A DNA stretch of 44,296 bases from Modestobacter sp. DSM 44400 (GCF_900107175.1 NZ_FNOZ01000034.1:1-44296), one strand, 5' to 3'. Counted from the stretch's first letter, positions 1 through 8,836 are shown. The notes: generated by a model from the letters alone, not told the origin. Program-made: numbers and translations.

Positions 1-252
1 CTGTTCAGCTTTATCACCATCAACTGGCGCGGCAAACCGCTGGAGAGCCGCCAGGTGATCATCGACCTGATCGCCTCGACCACCACCCGCACCGGGCTGA
101 AGGTCTACGCCCGCCTGGACGAGGGCTCCTATCCCGACAAGATCAAGGTCACCGATGCCGAACTCGCCGACGTCCGGCTCGACGGCGATCCGTTCCACCC
201 AGAGTGGAACTACACGATCACACCGCGAACCATCGACGACGAATTACACTGA
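1..252 (+). CDS. ISAzo13-family transposase, C-terminal fragment (runs off the window start)
   Basis: The open frame enters from the left edge in frame 1 and ends at TGA 250-252, giving 83 residues. The reading LFSFITINWRGKPLESR, followed by a stretch with IASTTTRTGL and a closing WNYTI, matches the C-terminal end of ISAzo13-type (Rhodopirellula-type DDE) transposases as I know them. The DDE catalytic core would lie outside the window. Whether the upstream part is intact cannot be seen. A broken IS5-type element follows within 300 bases, so this edge of the window is an insertion-prone site. Confidence 0.75.
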   Translation: MFSFITINWRGKPLESRQVIIDLIASTTTRTGLKVYARLDEGSYPDKIKVTDAELADVRLDGDPFHPEWNYTITPRTIDDELH

Positions 253-366
253 TGTAATTCCCTTCCAAGCTCTAAGGCCGCTTCCGCTTGGCCTTCACCG
301 GCTCCACCGGCTCGACCCACCCGGCGATCCGCTTACGGGATTGGCCAGCGGCCCTCGATTGGCCTT

Positions 367-528
367 CTACACCTCCTGGACCGACCGCGTGAGTACGCAG
401 AACTCGTTGCCCTCTGGATCGGCGAGAACCACCCAGCTCACGTCCGGTCCCTGCCCGACCTGAACGCGATACGCGCCCAGACTGATAACCGGAAGATCGC
501 TGTCCCGGACCTGCCGGGCCACACAGGG
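367..528 (-). pseudogene. VOC (glyoxalase/bleomycin-resistance fold) protein, 3' remnant
   Basis: On the minus strand the last ~45 codons read LGAYRVQVGQGPDVSWVVLA followed by DPEGNEFCVL. This is the typical final beta-strands of VOC-superfamily proteins, including the Glu of EFCVL that commonly binds metal. The similarity stops at about 520-530, where IS5-type transposase sequence begins on the other strand. The gene therefore looks cut by that insertion or a later deletion. Only the C-terminal third is left, so no function is expected. Confidence 0.6.
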
Positions 529-539
529 GGCTGAGTCGA

Positions 540-1093
540 ATGACAAGAAACCGGCCGTCGACGCCCATGTCGGCTGGGTCGGCCGAGGCTCACCCGAGCC
601 GGTCGACCACGGGTTGGGACGCTCGCGGGGCGGCTGGACCAGCAAGCTGCATCTGATCTGCGACGGCCGCGGCAGGGCGCTGTCTATCGGCCTGACCGGC
701 GGAAACGTCAACGACACCACCATGCTGGGCGCCGCCTTGGCCGAGATCCGGGTAGCGCGCCCAGGACCGGGTCGACCGCGCACCACCCCAGATCAGATGC
801 TCGGCGACAAGGGCTACTCATCCAAGGCCAACCGGGCCCTGCTGGCCGAGCGCGGGATCGTCGTCACGATCCCCGAGCGCGCCGATCAGCTCGCCAATCG
901 GGTCCGCCGTGGCAGCACCGGAGGCCGCCCGTACGCATTCGACAAAGACGCCTACAAGGGCCGCAACGTCGTCGAGCGGGCCTTCAACCGGCTCAAGCAG
1001 TGGCGCGGCATCGCCACCCGCTACGACAAGAAAGCAGTGAACTACCGAGGCGGGATCGTCTTCGCGAGCATGATCATCTGGCTCACCACATGA
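540..1093 (+). pseudogene. IS5-family transposase, N-terminally truncated
   Basis: The DDE domain reads GRSRGGWTSKLHLICDGRGR (second half of the IS427 two-ORF transposase), then LGDKGYSSKANRALL, and RNVVERAFNRLKQWRGIATR near the end, which carries the final E of the triad. The N-terminal helix-turn-helix half and the start codon are absent. The frame stays open upstream of 614 but loses resemblance to the family around 540-580. The 3' end is intact, with TGA at 1091-1093. It is probably inactive. Sequence before position 540 belongs to the VOC remnant. Confidence 0.7.
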
Positions 1094-1112
1094 TCGGGGA
1101 GACAGGCCCTAG
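540..1112 (+). mobile_element. IS5-family (IS427-like) element, left end missing
   Basis: The element contains a truncated transposase frame (to 1093) and ends with GAGACAGGCCCTAG at 1099-1112, a terminal sequence I associate with IS427-group elements, closing on a CTAG/TAG target. I find no inverted copy of this end upstream of 540, so the left end has been lost. The element lies between a VOC gene remnant and a small minus-strand gene whose stop codon falls inside the IS end. Confidence 0.65.
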
Positions 1113-1306
1113 TAGGAGATCCTCGCGATCGTGATGTTCTTTCCGGACCCGGGGCACCACTGTCGAGTGATCCTGCCACCCCGCTCGTCATCTCGGTCGT
1201 GTGTGACGAACTCCCACGGATCGGTGTATTCGTTGAAGCCTTCCTTGCCGTTGTGCTCCCTCTCGACGACCTGATTGCATCTCGGGCACACGGCGGGGCT
1301 GGGCAT
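1109..1306 (-). CDS. Small hypothetical protein with zinc-ribbon-like cysteines
   Basis: From ATG 1304-1306 the product is 65 residues. It starts MPSPAVCPRCNQVVEREHNG and ends with WCPGSGKNITIARISY. The CPRC pair and the later WCPGSGK suggest a metal-ribbon fold, but only three cysteines are visible, so a full four-ligand site is not supported. The stop (TAG on the minus strand, 1109-1111) lies in the IS5 terminal sequence, so the natural C-terminus may have been replaced. A longer N-terminal extension is possible but low-complexity. Its promoter would lie in the 1307-1377 gap, which holds a perfect inverted repeat. Function unknown. Confidence 0.55.
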   Translation of the reverse strand: MPSPAVCPRCNQVVEREHNGKEGFNEYTDPWEFVTHDRDDERGGRITRQWCPGSGKNITIARISY

Positions 1307-1330
1307 GGCCAACCGTACGATGCGCGAGCG

Positions 1331-1358
1331 CACGGCGTCACGTGACGGTGACGCCGTG
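1331..1358. promoter_or_regulatory. Perfect 11-bp inverted repeat between divergent genes
   Basis: CACGGCGTCAC (1331-1341) and GTGACGCCGTG (1348-1358) are exact reverse complements with a 6-base spacer. The inner GTCACGTGAC (1337-1346) is itself palindromic with a CACGTG core. It sits between the starts of the minus gene (1306) and the plus gene (1378), which fits an operator for a dimeric regulator better than a terminator. Confidence 0.5.
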
Positions 1359-1377
1359 CCCGTGGCAGCCTCGCCGC

Positions 1378-1590
1378 GTGGAGACCTACAGGGTGCGCAT
1401 CGACAACACACAGTTCGGGTCGCTGATGGCATGGGTCCGCAGCGTCGATGAGGGCTTCGTGGCGTACCTTAGCGGCACGGAGTACCCCGAGATCCCGCTG
1501 ACGCAGGCGCCGCCCGGAGAGCCTTTGGCCGGCAGCGTCGAGGAAGCCGTCGAGCAGTTGCGCCGGGCGCTCAACCGCAGCGCGGACTGA
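1378..1590 (+). CDS. Small hypothetical acidic protein
   Basis: From GTG 1378 the product is 70 residues, beginning VETYRVRIDNTQFGSLMAWV and ending with an amphipathic helix, SVEEAVEQLRRALNRSAD. An upstream GTG at 1342 is also in frame but would place the start inside the inverted repeat. I do not recognise a family. The gene is followed at 8 bases by a strong hairpin. Codon positions are GC-biased like real genes here, so I believe it is coding. Role unknown. Confidence 0.5.
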   Translation: METYRVRIDNTQFGSLMAWVRSVDEGFVAYLSGTEYPEIPLTQAPPGEPLAGSVEEAVEQLRRALNRSAD

Positions 1591-1597
1591 GGACAAC

Positions 1598-1635
1598 ACT
1601 GAGCCCCGCCGTCATGGTGACCGGCGGGGCTCAGT
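1598..1635. terminator. Bidirectional hairpin terminator
   Basis: ACTGAGCCCCGCCG (1598-1611) pairs perfectly with CGGCGGGGCTCAGT (1622-1635) around a 10-base loop. It lies between convergent genes ending at 1590 and 1656, so it can serve both. Confidence 0.75.
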
Positions 1636-1655
1636 GCCGTTCGAGAGGTCTGGAC

Positions 1656-2741
1656 CTAGATGCGGATCGTCGCCAGCCTTCCCACGGCGGCCATGCGCTC
1701 CTCGGCCATCCGGTCGGCCATCGTCGCCGGGGATACTCCGGCATCGTCGGCTGCGCGGAACACCTGCAGGGCGGTGTCATAGAGGCCCTCCACCCTGATC
1801 TTCGCTCGCTCAAAGCTGAACCCTGGCGGATTGCTTAGTGGCAGTACCCCCGACAACCCGTGCCGCTCGTCCTCGACCTGGATCACGCCGCCGGCGTTGA
1901 CCAGGTAGTCGGGGGCGTAGAGGATCCCGCGCTCGGTCAGCATCGCCGCGATGCCCTCGTGGGCGAGCTGGTTGTTGGCCCCGCCGCAGACGATCTGCGC
2001 CGGGAGTGTCGCCACGGTGTCGTCGTCCAGGGCGCCGCCGAGCGCGCAGGGCGCGTAGACGTCGTGTGGGGTCCGCACCAGGGCCGCGGTGTCCGCGACC
2101 GCCGCGACCTGGGGGTGGCGGGCCTGCGCCCGGGTGACCGCGGCCGGGTCGACGTCGGTGATCACGACGTCGGCGCCGTCGGCCACCAGCCGGTCGACCA
2201 GCCAGCTGCCCACCTTGCCGACGCCGGCCACGGCGACGGTGCGCCCGGCCAGGGTGGGGACACCCCAGCGGTGCTGGGCGGCGGCGCGCATGCCTTGGAA
2301 GACCCCGAAGGCGGTGAGCACCGAGGAGTCGCCACACCCGCCGAAGGCCTCGGAGCGACCGTGGGCGAAGCGGGTCTCGCGAGCCACCACGTCCAGGTCG
2401 GCGTTGTAGGTGCCCACGTCGCAGGCGGTGAGGTACCGGCCGCCGAGCGCCTCGACGAACCGGCCGTAGGCACGCAGCAGTGCCTCGGTCTTGTCGGTGC
2501 GCGGGTCGCCGATGATGACGGCCTTGCCGCCGCCGAGATCCAGACCGGCGAGGCTGTTCTTGTAGGCCATCGCCTTGGACAGGGCGAGCGCGTCGGTGAC
2601 CGCATCGTCCTCCGAGGCGTAGGGGAAGAAGCGGGTGCCCCCCAGGGCGGGGCCGAGGGCGGTCGAGTACACCGCGATCACCGCCCGCAGCCCGGAGGCA
2701 TCGTCGGAGCAGAAGACGACCTGTTCGTGCCCAGAGCCCAT
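1656..2741 (-). CDS. Glu/Leu/Phe/Val dehydrogenase family protein (valine/leucine dehydrogenase type)
   Basis: A 361-residue NAD-dependent amino-acid dehydrogenase, expected to deaminate branched-chain amino acids reversibly in the cytoplasm. The N-terminal substrate domain shows [10 protein letters not shown] (Lys ~61) and DLGGGKAVI (catalytic Lys ~73). The Rossmann domain shows GVGKVG at ~173-178 and an acidic TDVDP after strand 2. Length and start (ATG 2739-2741, MGSGHEQ) match the family; the open frame upstream is GC-driven. An extra ~12 residues ([12 protein letters not shown], ~296-307, bases ~1821-1856) sit where relatives go directly from RHG to FSFERA. The gene is divergent from the sugar ABC operon. 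Val versus Leu preference cannot be told. Confidence 0.85.
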   Translation of the reverse strand: MGSGHEQVVFCSDDASGLRAVIAVYSTALGPALGGTRFFPYASEDDAVTDALALSKAMAYKNSLAGLDLGGGKAVIIGDPRTDKTEALLRAYGRFVEALGGRYLTACDVGTYNADLDVVARETRFAHGRSEAFGGCGDSSVLTAFGVFQGMRAAAQHRWGVPTLAGRTVAVAGVGKVGSWLVDRLVADGADVVITDVDPAAVTRAQARHPQVAAVADTAALVRTPHDVYAPCALGGALDDDTVATLPAQIVCGGANNQLAHEGIAAMLTERGILYAPDYLVNAGGVIQVEDERHGLSGVLPLSNPPGFSFERAKIRVEGLYDTALQVFRAADDAGVSPATMADRMAEERMAAVGRLATIRI

Positions 2742-2979
2742 CACGTCCACGCCGCGCAGCCTAGGCGCGGACGCCCCGGGACGTCCCTCGGACGGGCGAT
2801 CGGCGGGTGCCCGCGGCAGGTCCGTGCCGCCGCGAGAGGAGGAGCGGGGCATGATCGGGGGTCGACGCACATGCCCGGCGGGAGCCGGTGCCGCACACTT
2901 CCGGCAGCGGCCCGCGCCGGCCGGCCGGGGGGCACCAGGGGGCGGCTCTGACCCGTTGATCCAGGAGGACACGCACACG

Positions 2980-3945
2980 ATGGCTGGACCCAAGCGGCTG
3001 CTCGCGCTCGCGCTGGCGGCACCCCTGCTCCTCTCCGCCTGCTCGGGCGGCAGCGACGACGGCGGCGGGGCGAGCGGAGGCGGCAGCGACCTGAGCTTTG
3101 CGGTGGTCACCCACGGGTCGGCCGGCGACGCGTTCTGGGACGTGGTGCAGAACGGCGCCGAGGCGGCCGGCGAGGACCTCGGGGTCAGCGTCGACTACCA
3201 GAGCGACGGCGACCCGCAGCGGCAGTCGCAGCTGATCGACGCCGCGGTGAACGCGAAGGTCGACGGGATCGTGGTGTCGATGGCCAACCCCGACGCGCTG
3301 CAGGACTCCGTCGAGGCCGCGGTCGCCGCCGGCATTCCAGTGGTGACCATCAACTCCGGGGCCGAGCAGTCGGCGGAGTTCGGCGCGACCGGCCACGTCG
3401 GCCAGGACGAGACCATCGCCGGCCAGGGCGCCGGGCAGCGGCTGGCCGCCGACGGGGCGACGAACGTCCTCTGCGTCGTCCACGAGGCGGGCAACATCGG
3501 CCTCCAGCAGCGTTGCGACAGCGCCTCCCAGGGCCTGGGCACCGACGTGACCCTCGTGCAGGTCGACATCAACGACCTGCAGGCCGCGCAGTCGACGATC
3601 ACCTCGCAGCTGCAGAGCGATCCCTCGATCGACGGCGTCCTCACGCTGAACAGTGCGGTCGCCTCGATCGCTGCCTCGGCCGTCTCCACCGCCGGTTCCG
3701 ACGCCGAGGTCGCCACCTTCGACCTCAACAGCGACGTCATCGCCGCCATCGGAGACGGGTCGATCGCCTTCGCGGTGGACCAGCAGCAGTACGAGCAGGG
3801 CTACCTGCCGATCGTGATGCTGAAGCTCTACGCGGAGAACCTGAACACCGTCGGCGGTGGGCAGCCGGTGCTGACCGGCCCAGGCATCGTCGACGCCGAC
3901 AACGTCGACGCCATCGCCGACCTGGCCTCGGCCGGTACCCGCTGA
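2980..3945 (+). CDS. Sugar ABC transporter substrate-binding lipoprotein
   Basis: A 321-residue exported binding protein of the ribose/fructose type (periplasmic-binding-protein-like, LacI fold) that would deliver a simple sugar to the permease encoded next. It starts at ATG 2980 after AGGAGG (2963-2968). The signal peptide ends in a lipobox, LLLSAC (Cys ~21), followed by a Gly/Ser/Asp linker. Ligand-domain landmarks are [20 protein letters not shown] near residue 45, [15 protein letters not shown], and a C-terminal [15 protein letters not shown]. It is the first gene of a three-gene operon. The substrate is not determined; no catabolic genes flank it. Confidence 0.9.
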   Translation: MAGPKRLLALALAAPLLLSACSGGSDDGGGASGGGSDLSFAVVTHGSAGDAFWDVVQNGAEAAGEDLGVSVDYQSDGDPQRQSQLIDAAVNAKVDGIVVSMANPDALQDSVEAAVAAGIPVVTINSGAEQSAEFGATGHVGQDETIAGQGAGQRLAADGATNVLCVVHEAGNIGLQQRCDSASQGLGTDVTLVQVDINDLQAAQSTITSQLQSDPSIDGVLTLNSAVASIAASAVSTAGSDAEVATFDLNSDVIAAIGDGSIAFAVDQQQYEQGYLPIVMLKLYAENLNTVGGGQPVLTGPGIVDADNVDAIADLASAGTR

Positions 3946-5015
3946 GCACGGTCCACCAGCAGCCGGCCAGCCCGCCGGACACCCCGCGGAAGCGGGCCGA
4001 CGAGCGGCTGGCCGCGACCGGGCTGTGGCGCCGGCTGCTGGTCAAGCCAGAGCTCGGCTCGCTGATCGGCGCCATCGTCATCCTGGCGTTCTTCGCCGCG
4101 TCGTCGGAGACGTTCCGCTCACCCGGCGGCATCGCCAACTGGCTGGACCCGGCCTCGACGCTCGGGATCATGGCGGTGGCAGTCGCACTGCTGATGATCG
4201 GCGGTCACTTCGACCTGTCGGCCGGGGTGATGACCGGGACGACGGCGCTGACCGTGGGCATCGTGGCCGGACAGCTGGAACAGAACATCTGGCTGGCGAT
4301 CACCGTCGCGCTGGTAGTCGCCCTGACCATCGGTTTCGCCAACGGCTGGCTGGTCACTCGCACCGGGCTGCCCAGCTTCATCATCACGCTGGGCACCTTC
4401 CTCATGCTCCAGGGGCTGAACCTGGGCCTGACCAAGGCGTTCACCGGCACGGTCGTGGCCGGTGGCATCTCGGATGCGCCGGGGTACGACTCGGCGAAGG
4501 CCGTCTTCGCCTCCACGGTGACGATCGGCGGGCAGGCCTTCCGGATCGCCATCCTGTGGTGGCTGCTGGTCACCGCCGTGGGCACCTGGGTACTGCTGCG
4601 CACCCGCTTCGGCAACTGGGTGTTCGCCACCGGCGGGGACGAGGTGGCCAGCCGCAACGTCGGCGTCCCGGCCCGGCGGACCACCATCACCCTGTTCATG
4701 AACACGGCGGCGGCGGCCTGGTTCGTCGGGACCATCCTCGCCGTCCGGCTGACCTCGGTGCAGGCCAACACCGGCACCGGCAACGAGCTGATCTACATCG
4801 TCGCAGCGGTGATCGGCGGCTGCCTGCTCACCGGCGGCTTCGGCTCGGCGGTCGGCGCCTCGCTGGGCGCGCTGGTGTTCGGCATGACCCAGCAGGGGAT
4901 CGTCTACCTGCGCTGGGACGCCGACTGGTTCTACTTCTTCCTGGGCGCCATGCTGCTGCTCGCCGTGCTGGCCAACCGGCTGGTCCGCCGTTACGCCGAG
5001 GCGGCCCGCCGATGA
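3942..5015 (+). CDS. Sugar ABC transporter permease, probable CTG start
   Basis: A BPD_transp_2-type (RbsC/FrcC-like) membrane permease with about ten hydrophobic segments, including [20 protein letters not shown] (the family EAA-like conserved region near residue 90) and [20 protein letters not shown]. No ATG, GTG or TTG occurs in frame between the previous stop and the first membrane segment. The best start is CTG 3942, which overlaps the upstream TGA as CTGA and gives 357 residues with a normal cytoplasmic N-terminus ([11 protein letters not shown]). Translation is probably coupled to the binding-protein gene. It overlaps the next gene by ATGA. Confidence 0.85.
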   Translation: MSTVHQQPASPPDTPRKRADERLAATGLWRRLLVKPELGSLIGAIVILAFFAASSETFRSPGGIANWLDPASTLGIMAVAVALLMIGGHFDLSAGVMTGTTALTVGIVAGQLEQNIWLAITVALVVALTIGFANGWLVTRTGLPSFIITLGTFLMLQGLNLGLTKAFTGTVVAGGISDAPGYDSAKAVFASTVTIGGQAFRIAILWWLLVTAVGTWVLLRTRFGNWVFATGGDEVASRNVGVPARRTTITLFMNTAAAAWFVGTILAVRLTSVQANTGTGNELIYIVAAVIGGCLLTGGFGSAVGASLGALVFGMTQQGIVYLRWDADWFYFFLGAMLLLAVLANRLVRRYAEAARR

Positions 5016-5821
5016 GCCCCCCTGCGCCGCCGGCCGGAACGCCGCCGCTGCTCGAGCTGCGCGGCATCGGCAAGGACCACGGGTCGGTCATCGCACTGGA
5101 CGACATCTCGGCCACCGTGCGCGCCGGTGAGGTGACCTGCGTGCTCGGCGACAACGGCGCGGGCAAGTCCACCCTGATCAAGGTGCTGGCCGGGGTGCAC
5201 CGCCCGACCCGCGGCCACCTGCTGCTCGACGGTGCGCCGGTCAGCTTCTCCGCGCCCCGAGAGGCGCTGGACGCCGGCATCGCCACCGTCTACCAGGACC
5301 TGGCGATGATCCCGCTGATGGCCATCTGGCGGAACTTCTTCCTCGGGTCGGAGCCGACGACCGGCTGGGGTCCGCTCCGGCGGTTCGACAGGGCGACGGC
5401 CAAGGAGGTCACCCGCCGCGAGCTGGCCGCCATGGGCATCGACATCCGCGACCCCGACCAGCCGGTGGGCACGCTGTCCGGCGGGGAGCGGCAGTCGGTC
5501 GCCATCGCCCGCGCCGTCCACTTCGGTGCCCGGGTGCTGATCCTGGACGAGCCGACCTCCGCGCTGGGGGTCAAGCAGGCCGGGGTGGTGCTGCGCTACA
5601 TCGCCCAGGCGCGGGACCGTGGACTCGGGGTCGTGTTCATCACCCACAACCCGCACCACGCACACCCGGTCGGTGACCGCTTCCTGATCCTCAACCGCGG
5701 CCGCAGCCTCGGCGAGTTCACGAAGGAACAGGTCGGCCGGGACGAGCTCACCGCGCTGATGGCCGGCGGCCAGGAACTGGCGCAGCTGGCGGAAGAGCTG
5801 GAGCGCCCGACGGGCAGCTGA
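5012..5821 (+). CDS. Sugar ABC transporter ATPase, single-domain (FrcA-like)
   Basis: A 269-residue ATP-binding subunit. Walker A is GDNGAGKST (~49-57), the Q-loop is in VYQDLAMIP, the signature is LSGGERQ, Walker B is [12 protein letters not shown], and the switch histidine is in FITHNPHHA. Many sugar importers of this class use a two-domain ATPase of ~500 residues; this one has a single cassette and would work as a homodimer. The start ATG 5012 overlaps the permease stop as ATGA. The C-terminus ends with a short acidic helix ([12 protein letters not shown]). It is the last gene of the operon; no hairpin is seen directly after it. Confidence 0.9.
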   Translation: MSPPAPPAGTPPLLELRGIGKDHGSVIALDDISATVRAGEVTCVLGDNGAGKSTLIKVLAGVHRPTRGHLLLDGAPVSFSAPREALDAGIATVYQDLAMIPLMAIWRNFFLGSEPTTGWGPLRRFDRATAKEVTRRELAAMGIDIRDPDQPVGTLSGGERQSVAIARAVHFGARVLILDEPTSALGVKQAGVVLRYIAQARDRGLGVVFITHNPHHAHPVGDRFLILNRGRSLGEFTKEQVGRDELTALMAGGQELAQLAEELERPTGS

Positions 5822-5942
5822 GCGACCGACCGGTGTTATTCCGAGACATGAACACTGCGCCGCGTGTTGCCTTTGTGACTCCTGGTAATGGTGCGACTCT
5901 CGGTGCGTTCACCCGTCCATCCCTCTCCCCCAGGGAGCGACC

Positions 5943-7259
5943 ATGTCGCAGCGTCTGCTGCGCACGTCCCCGAGCCGGCCGCCCGGCCGGCGCCGAACCT
6001 CCCGAGCGGTCGCCGGCGTGCTCGCCGCTGTGGTGGCCGGCGCGGTGCTGGCGGCCGGGGTGTCACCGGCTGCCGCCGACCCGGAGAACCCCACCGATGG
6101 CGAGCTCGTCGACGCCGCGACCCAGCAGCAGGCAGCGGCGGCCGAGGTCGGACGCATCGCCGCGCTGGTCGCCGACGCGGAGTCCCGGCTGGAGCAGGTC
6201 CAGGTACAGGCCGAGGCGGCCGGCACTGCGTACCTCGCGGCCGAAGAGGAACGGCAGTTGGCCGAGGAGGCGGCGGTCCGCGCGGCGGCCGAGCTGCAGG
6301 TGGCGGTGGAGGCGGTCGCCGCCTCACAATTGCGGATCGCCGACTTCTCCCGCGACAGCTACATGAACGGCAGCACCCTGACCAGCGAGATGGCGCTGCT
6401 GGACGTCGAGGGCCCGGGCGAGCTGGTGCAGAAGGCCGCCCTGCTGGAGTACGTCGCCGACCACCAGGTCGACGTCCTCGGGCAGTTGGAGGGTGCCCAG
6501 GCGCGGCAGGCCGACGCTGACGACGTCGCCCGCACCGCCCGCGACGAGAAGTCCGCGGCCGAGGGGCGCGCGCAGGCGGCCAAGGAGGCTGCCGAAGCCC
6601 AGGTGGCTGCTCAGCAGGCCGCCTACCAGCAGGTCAGCGCGCAGAAGGCGGACCTGGACCGGCAGCTGCAGGACGCCCAGGTGCACCTGCTCGAGCTGCA
6701 GGGCGCACGCAACGCCTACGAGCAGTGGCTCGCGCAGAAGCGGGCGGCCGAAGAGGCCGCGGCCGCGGCTCAGCGGAAGGCGGCCGCAGAAGCGGCCGCC
6801 GCCGCGCAGGCCGCCCGGCGCGGGGGCGGCGGCACCGCGGCGACGTCCTCGGCCGGGTACATCCGTCCGGCCAGCGGGTCCACCAGCAGCTGCTTCGGCT
6901 CCCGATGGGGCGTCACCCACTTCGGCGTGGACATCGCCGCACCGATCGGCACTCCGATCTACGCCGCCACCGCCGGCACGGTGCAGCGCGCGGGGCCGGC
7001 CACCGGCTTCGGCCTGGCGGTCTACATCCGCGGCGACGACGGTGCGGTGACCGTCTACGGACACGTCAACGAGTACTACGTGCGGGCCGGGGAGCGGGTG
7101 CGCGCCGGTGCGCAGATCGCCGAGGTCGGCAACCGCGGGCAGTCGACCGGGCCGCACCTGCACTTCGAGGTACACCCCCGCGGGACGATGTACAGCGGGC
7201 AGGTCGACCCGGTGCCGTGGATGCGCGCGCGAGGCGTGTCGATCAACGGCTGTGGCTGA
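5943..7259 (+). CDS. Secreted M23 peptidase with N-terminal coiled coil
   Basis: A 438-residue exported protein. A basic N-terminus with a hydrophobic segment (AVAGVLAAVVAGAVLAAGV) ends in SPAAADP, a likely signal-peptidase site. An Ala/Glu/Gln-rich coiled coil (~45-290) resembles EnvC/RipA-type regulators. The C-terminal lysostaphin-type domain has zinc motifs HFGVD (~325) and HLHFE (~413), with a YGHV between. It is expected to cut peptide cross-links in peptidoglycan outside the membrane, with the coiled coil controlling access. The start ATG 5943 follows CAGGGAGCG. It stands alone. The 121 bases upstream (5822-5942) hold no gene that I can see. Confidence 0.88.
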   Translation: MSQRLLRTSPSRPPGRRRTSRAVAGVLAAVVAGAVLAAGVSPAAADPENPTDGELVDAATQQQAAAAEVGRIAALVADAESRLEQVQVQAEAAGTAYLAAEEERQLAEEAAVRAAAELQVAVEAVAASQLRIADFSRDSYMNGSTLTSEMALLDVEGPGELVQKAALLEYVADHQVDVLGQLEGAQARQADADDVARTARDEKSAAEGRAQAAKEAAEAQVAAQQAAYQQVSAQKADLDRQLQDAQVHLLELQGARNAYEQWLAQKRAAEEAAAAAQRKAAAEAAAAAQAARRGGGGTAATSSAGYIRPASGSTSSCFGSRWGVTHFGVDIAAPIGTPIYAATAGTVQRAGPATGFGLAVYIRGDDGAVTVYGHVNEYYVRAGERVRAGAQIAEVGNRGQSTGPHLHFEVHPRGTMYSGQVDPVPWMRARGVSINGCG

Positions 7260-7290
7260 CCTGCTCGACGACCCCGTCCTCGGACGCAGT

Positions 7291-7327
7291 GCGGCCCGGC
7301 ACCCTCTCCGGAGGAGTGCCGGGCCGC
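7291..7327. terminator. Bidirectional hairpin terminator
   Basis: GCGGCCCGGCAC (7291-7302) pairs perfectly with GTGCCGGGCCGC (7316-7327), with a 13-base loop. It lies between the convergent M23 gene (ends 7259) and lipoprotein gene (ends 7341). Confidence 0.75.
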
Positions 7328-7340
7328 TGCCGTTCGCGGG

Positions 7341-7865
7341 TCAGCTGGTGGGCGCCGCGCTCGCGCCGGGGCAGTTGGCATTCGCGTAGGTCTGCACGTT
7401 GGTCGTGGCGGTGTCGAGGGCGCCCCGCTGCGCGCCGATCGAGGCAGCCAGCTGCTTCCCGGCGTCCGGGGAGGTGAAGTCGATCGTCTGGGCGGCGGTC
7501 GCCAGCGTCTGGACCGCCCCCACCACCACCCCCCAGTCCTGGGCGATGGCGGCGGGGGCCTTGACCTCCCCGTACTGGTCGGCCGCCTTCTGCAGGATCG
7601 GGGCGACCTGCGTCGGTGCGCTGCTTGCGGCCTTGAGGGTCGCCGAGAGGTCGGTGGACAGGGCCACGGCCGAGTTGCACCAGGCCGCGATGTCGCCGTC
7701 GGGTGCGCTGGTCCCCGCGGCCGGTGACGACGTCGTGCCGGTGCTGCTGTCCGAGGAACTGCCCGCGGCGGCGGACCCACCTCCGGACCCACCGCAGGCG
7801 GTCAGCAGGACAGCAGCGGCGGCCGCGGACAGGGCCGCCCGCACGGCGGTGGTGGGTGCTCGCAT
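7341..7865 (-). CDS. Putative lipoprotein of unknown function
   Basis: A 174-residue protein from ATG 7863-7865; a GTG two codons upstream is an alternative. The signal peptide ends in the lipobox VLLTAC (Cys ~24), then a Gly/Ser-rich linker. The mature part is helical: it contains IAAWCNSAVALSTDLSATL, a proline-bounded loop, and two further helices, with cysteines near residues 66 and 165 that might pair. I do not recognise a named family; small helical actinobacterial lipoproteins of this kind are usually annotated hypothetical. It is divergent from the MBL-fold gene, with 59 bases between the starts. Confidence 0.75.
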   Translation of the reverse strand: MRAPTTAVRAALSAAAAAVLLTACGGSGGGSAAAGSSSDSSTGTTSSPAAGTSAPDGDIAAWCNSAVALSTDLSATLKAASSAPTQVAPILQKAADQYGEVKAPAAIAQDWGVVVGAVQTLATAAQTIDFTSPDAGKQLAASIGAQRGALDTATTNVQTYANANCPGASAAPTS

Positions 7866-7924
7866 GCACACACGCTAACCGCCGCGCCAGCAGCGGGCCG
7901 TCGGCTGGGGCTAGCGTCCCGGGG

Positions 7925-8794
7925 ATGACCGCACCCGTCGACCCCCGCGCCGGCTGGGTCGTCGCCGCCCTCGGTGCGCTGCCGCGCACCGCCGAGATGG
8001 AGCCGCTGGTCACCCGGGTACTGGCGCCGAACGCCTCGGGCATGACCCTGGACGGCACGAACACCTACGTCGTCGGCGCGGCCGGCAGCGGGCAGGCGGT
8101 CGTCGTCGACCCGGGTCCGGCCGACGCCGGTCACCTGGCCGCCGTGGAGGCGGTGCTGGTCGAGCGGGACGCCCGGGTGGTCGCCGTGCTGGTCACCCAC
8201 CACCACGGCGACCACGCCGAGGCCGCCGCGCCGTGGAGCAGCCACTTCGGCGCCCCGGTCGCCGCCGGCTCCGCGGCCGTCGCCGGGCCGGGCGGCCGGG
8301 TGCTGGAGCCGGGGGAGCAGCTGGCGCTGGCCGGGACCACCGTCGGTGTCGTGGCCACCCCCGGGCACACCGCCGATCACCTCGCCTTCCGGCTGGAGTC
8401 GGGTGCCGTGCTGGTCGGCGACCACGTGCTGGGCCGGGGGACCTCGGTGGTCAGCCATCCCGAGGGCGACGTGGTGGCCTACCTGGAGTCGCTGCGCCGG
8501 GTGCACGACCTGGGCCCCTCGGCGCTGTACTGCGGGCACGGGCCCGAGCTGACCGAGGACCCGGCGGCGGTGCTGGAGTTCTACCTCGCCCACCGGGCGT
8601 ACCGGGAGGCCCAGCTGGTCGACGCGCTCGCGGCCGGTCCGCAGACCGTGGAGGAACTGGTGGCGACCGTCTACGCCGCCGTCCCGCAGCAGCTGTGGCC
8701 CGCCGCGGCACAGTCGACCCGGGCGACCCTCGCCAAGCTGACGGCCGAGGGCCGGGTGGCCGCCGGTCCGGGCGGAGCGGTGACGCTCGCCTGA
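7925..8794 (+). CDS. MBL-fold metallo-hydrolase with C-terminal winged helix (LACTB2-like)
   Basis: A 289-residue metallo-beta-lactamase-fold hydrolase. The core motif is THHHGDHAEA (~97-106), with downstream metal ligands in ATPGHTADH and GDHVLG, and a last histidine in YCGHGPEL. A substrate loop, NASGMTLDGTNTYVVG, near residue 38 is shared with LACTB2/RBLP-type enzymes. The C-terminal ~60 residues form a small winged helix (VEELVATVYAAVPQQLWPAA). Family members act as thioesterases or ribonucleases; which applies here is unclear. It starts at ATG 7925 and lies 42 bases upstream of the GMC oxidoreductase, probably in one transcript. Confidence 0.87.
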   Translation: MTAPVDPRAGWVVAALGALPRTAEMEPLVTRVLAPNASGMTLDGTNTYVVGAAGSGQAVVVDPGPADAGHLAAVEAVLVERDARVVAVLVTHHHGDHAEAAAPWSSHFGAPVAAGSAAVAGPGGRVLEPGEQLALAGTTVGVVATPGHTADHLAFRLESGAVLVGDHVLGRGTSVVSHPEGDVVAYLESLRRVHDLGPSALYCGHGPELTEDPAAVLEFYLAHRAYREAQLVDALAAGPQTVEELVATVYAAVPQQLWPAAAQSTRATLAKLTAEGRVAAGPGGAVTLA

Positions 8795-8836
8795 CCCGGA
8801 CGGCGACTTCCCCGGCTGCCCGCCTAGCGTCCCGGT

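Noticed and set aside
1042..1599. A 185-residue minus-strand frame across the IS end and two small genes
   Set aside because: It crosses an IS terminus and a terminator and has no recognisable domain.
2742..3110. An N-terminal extension of the amino-acid dehydrogenase
   Set aside because: The open frame continues into the divergent ABC operon, but family members start at the MGSGHEQ-like position.
5822..5942. A c-di-AMP (ydaO) riboswitch upstream of the M23 peptidase gene
   Set aside because: Such switches precede cell-wall hydrolases in actinobacteria, but I cannot find the conserved core and the leader is too short.
7341..7865. A secreted enzyme assignment for the helical lipoprotein
   Set aside because: No catalytic motif is visible beyond the lipobox and two cysteines, so it is left as unknown.
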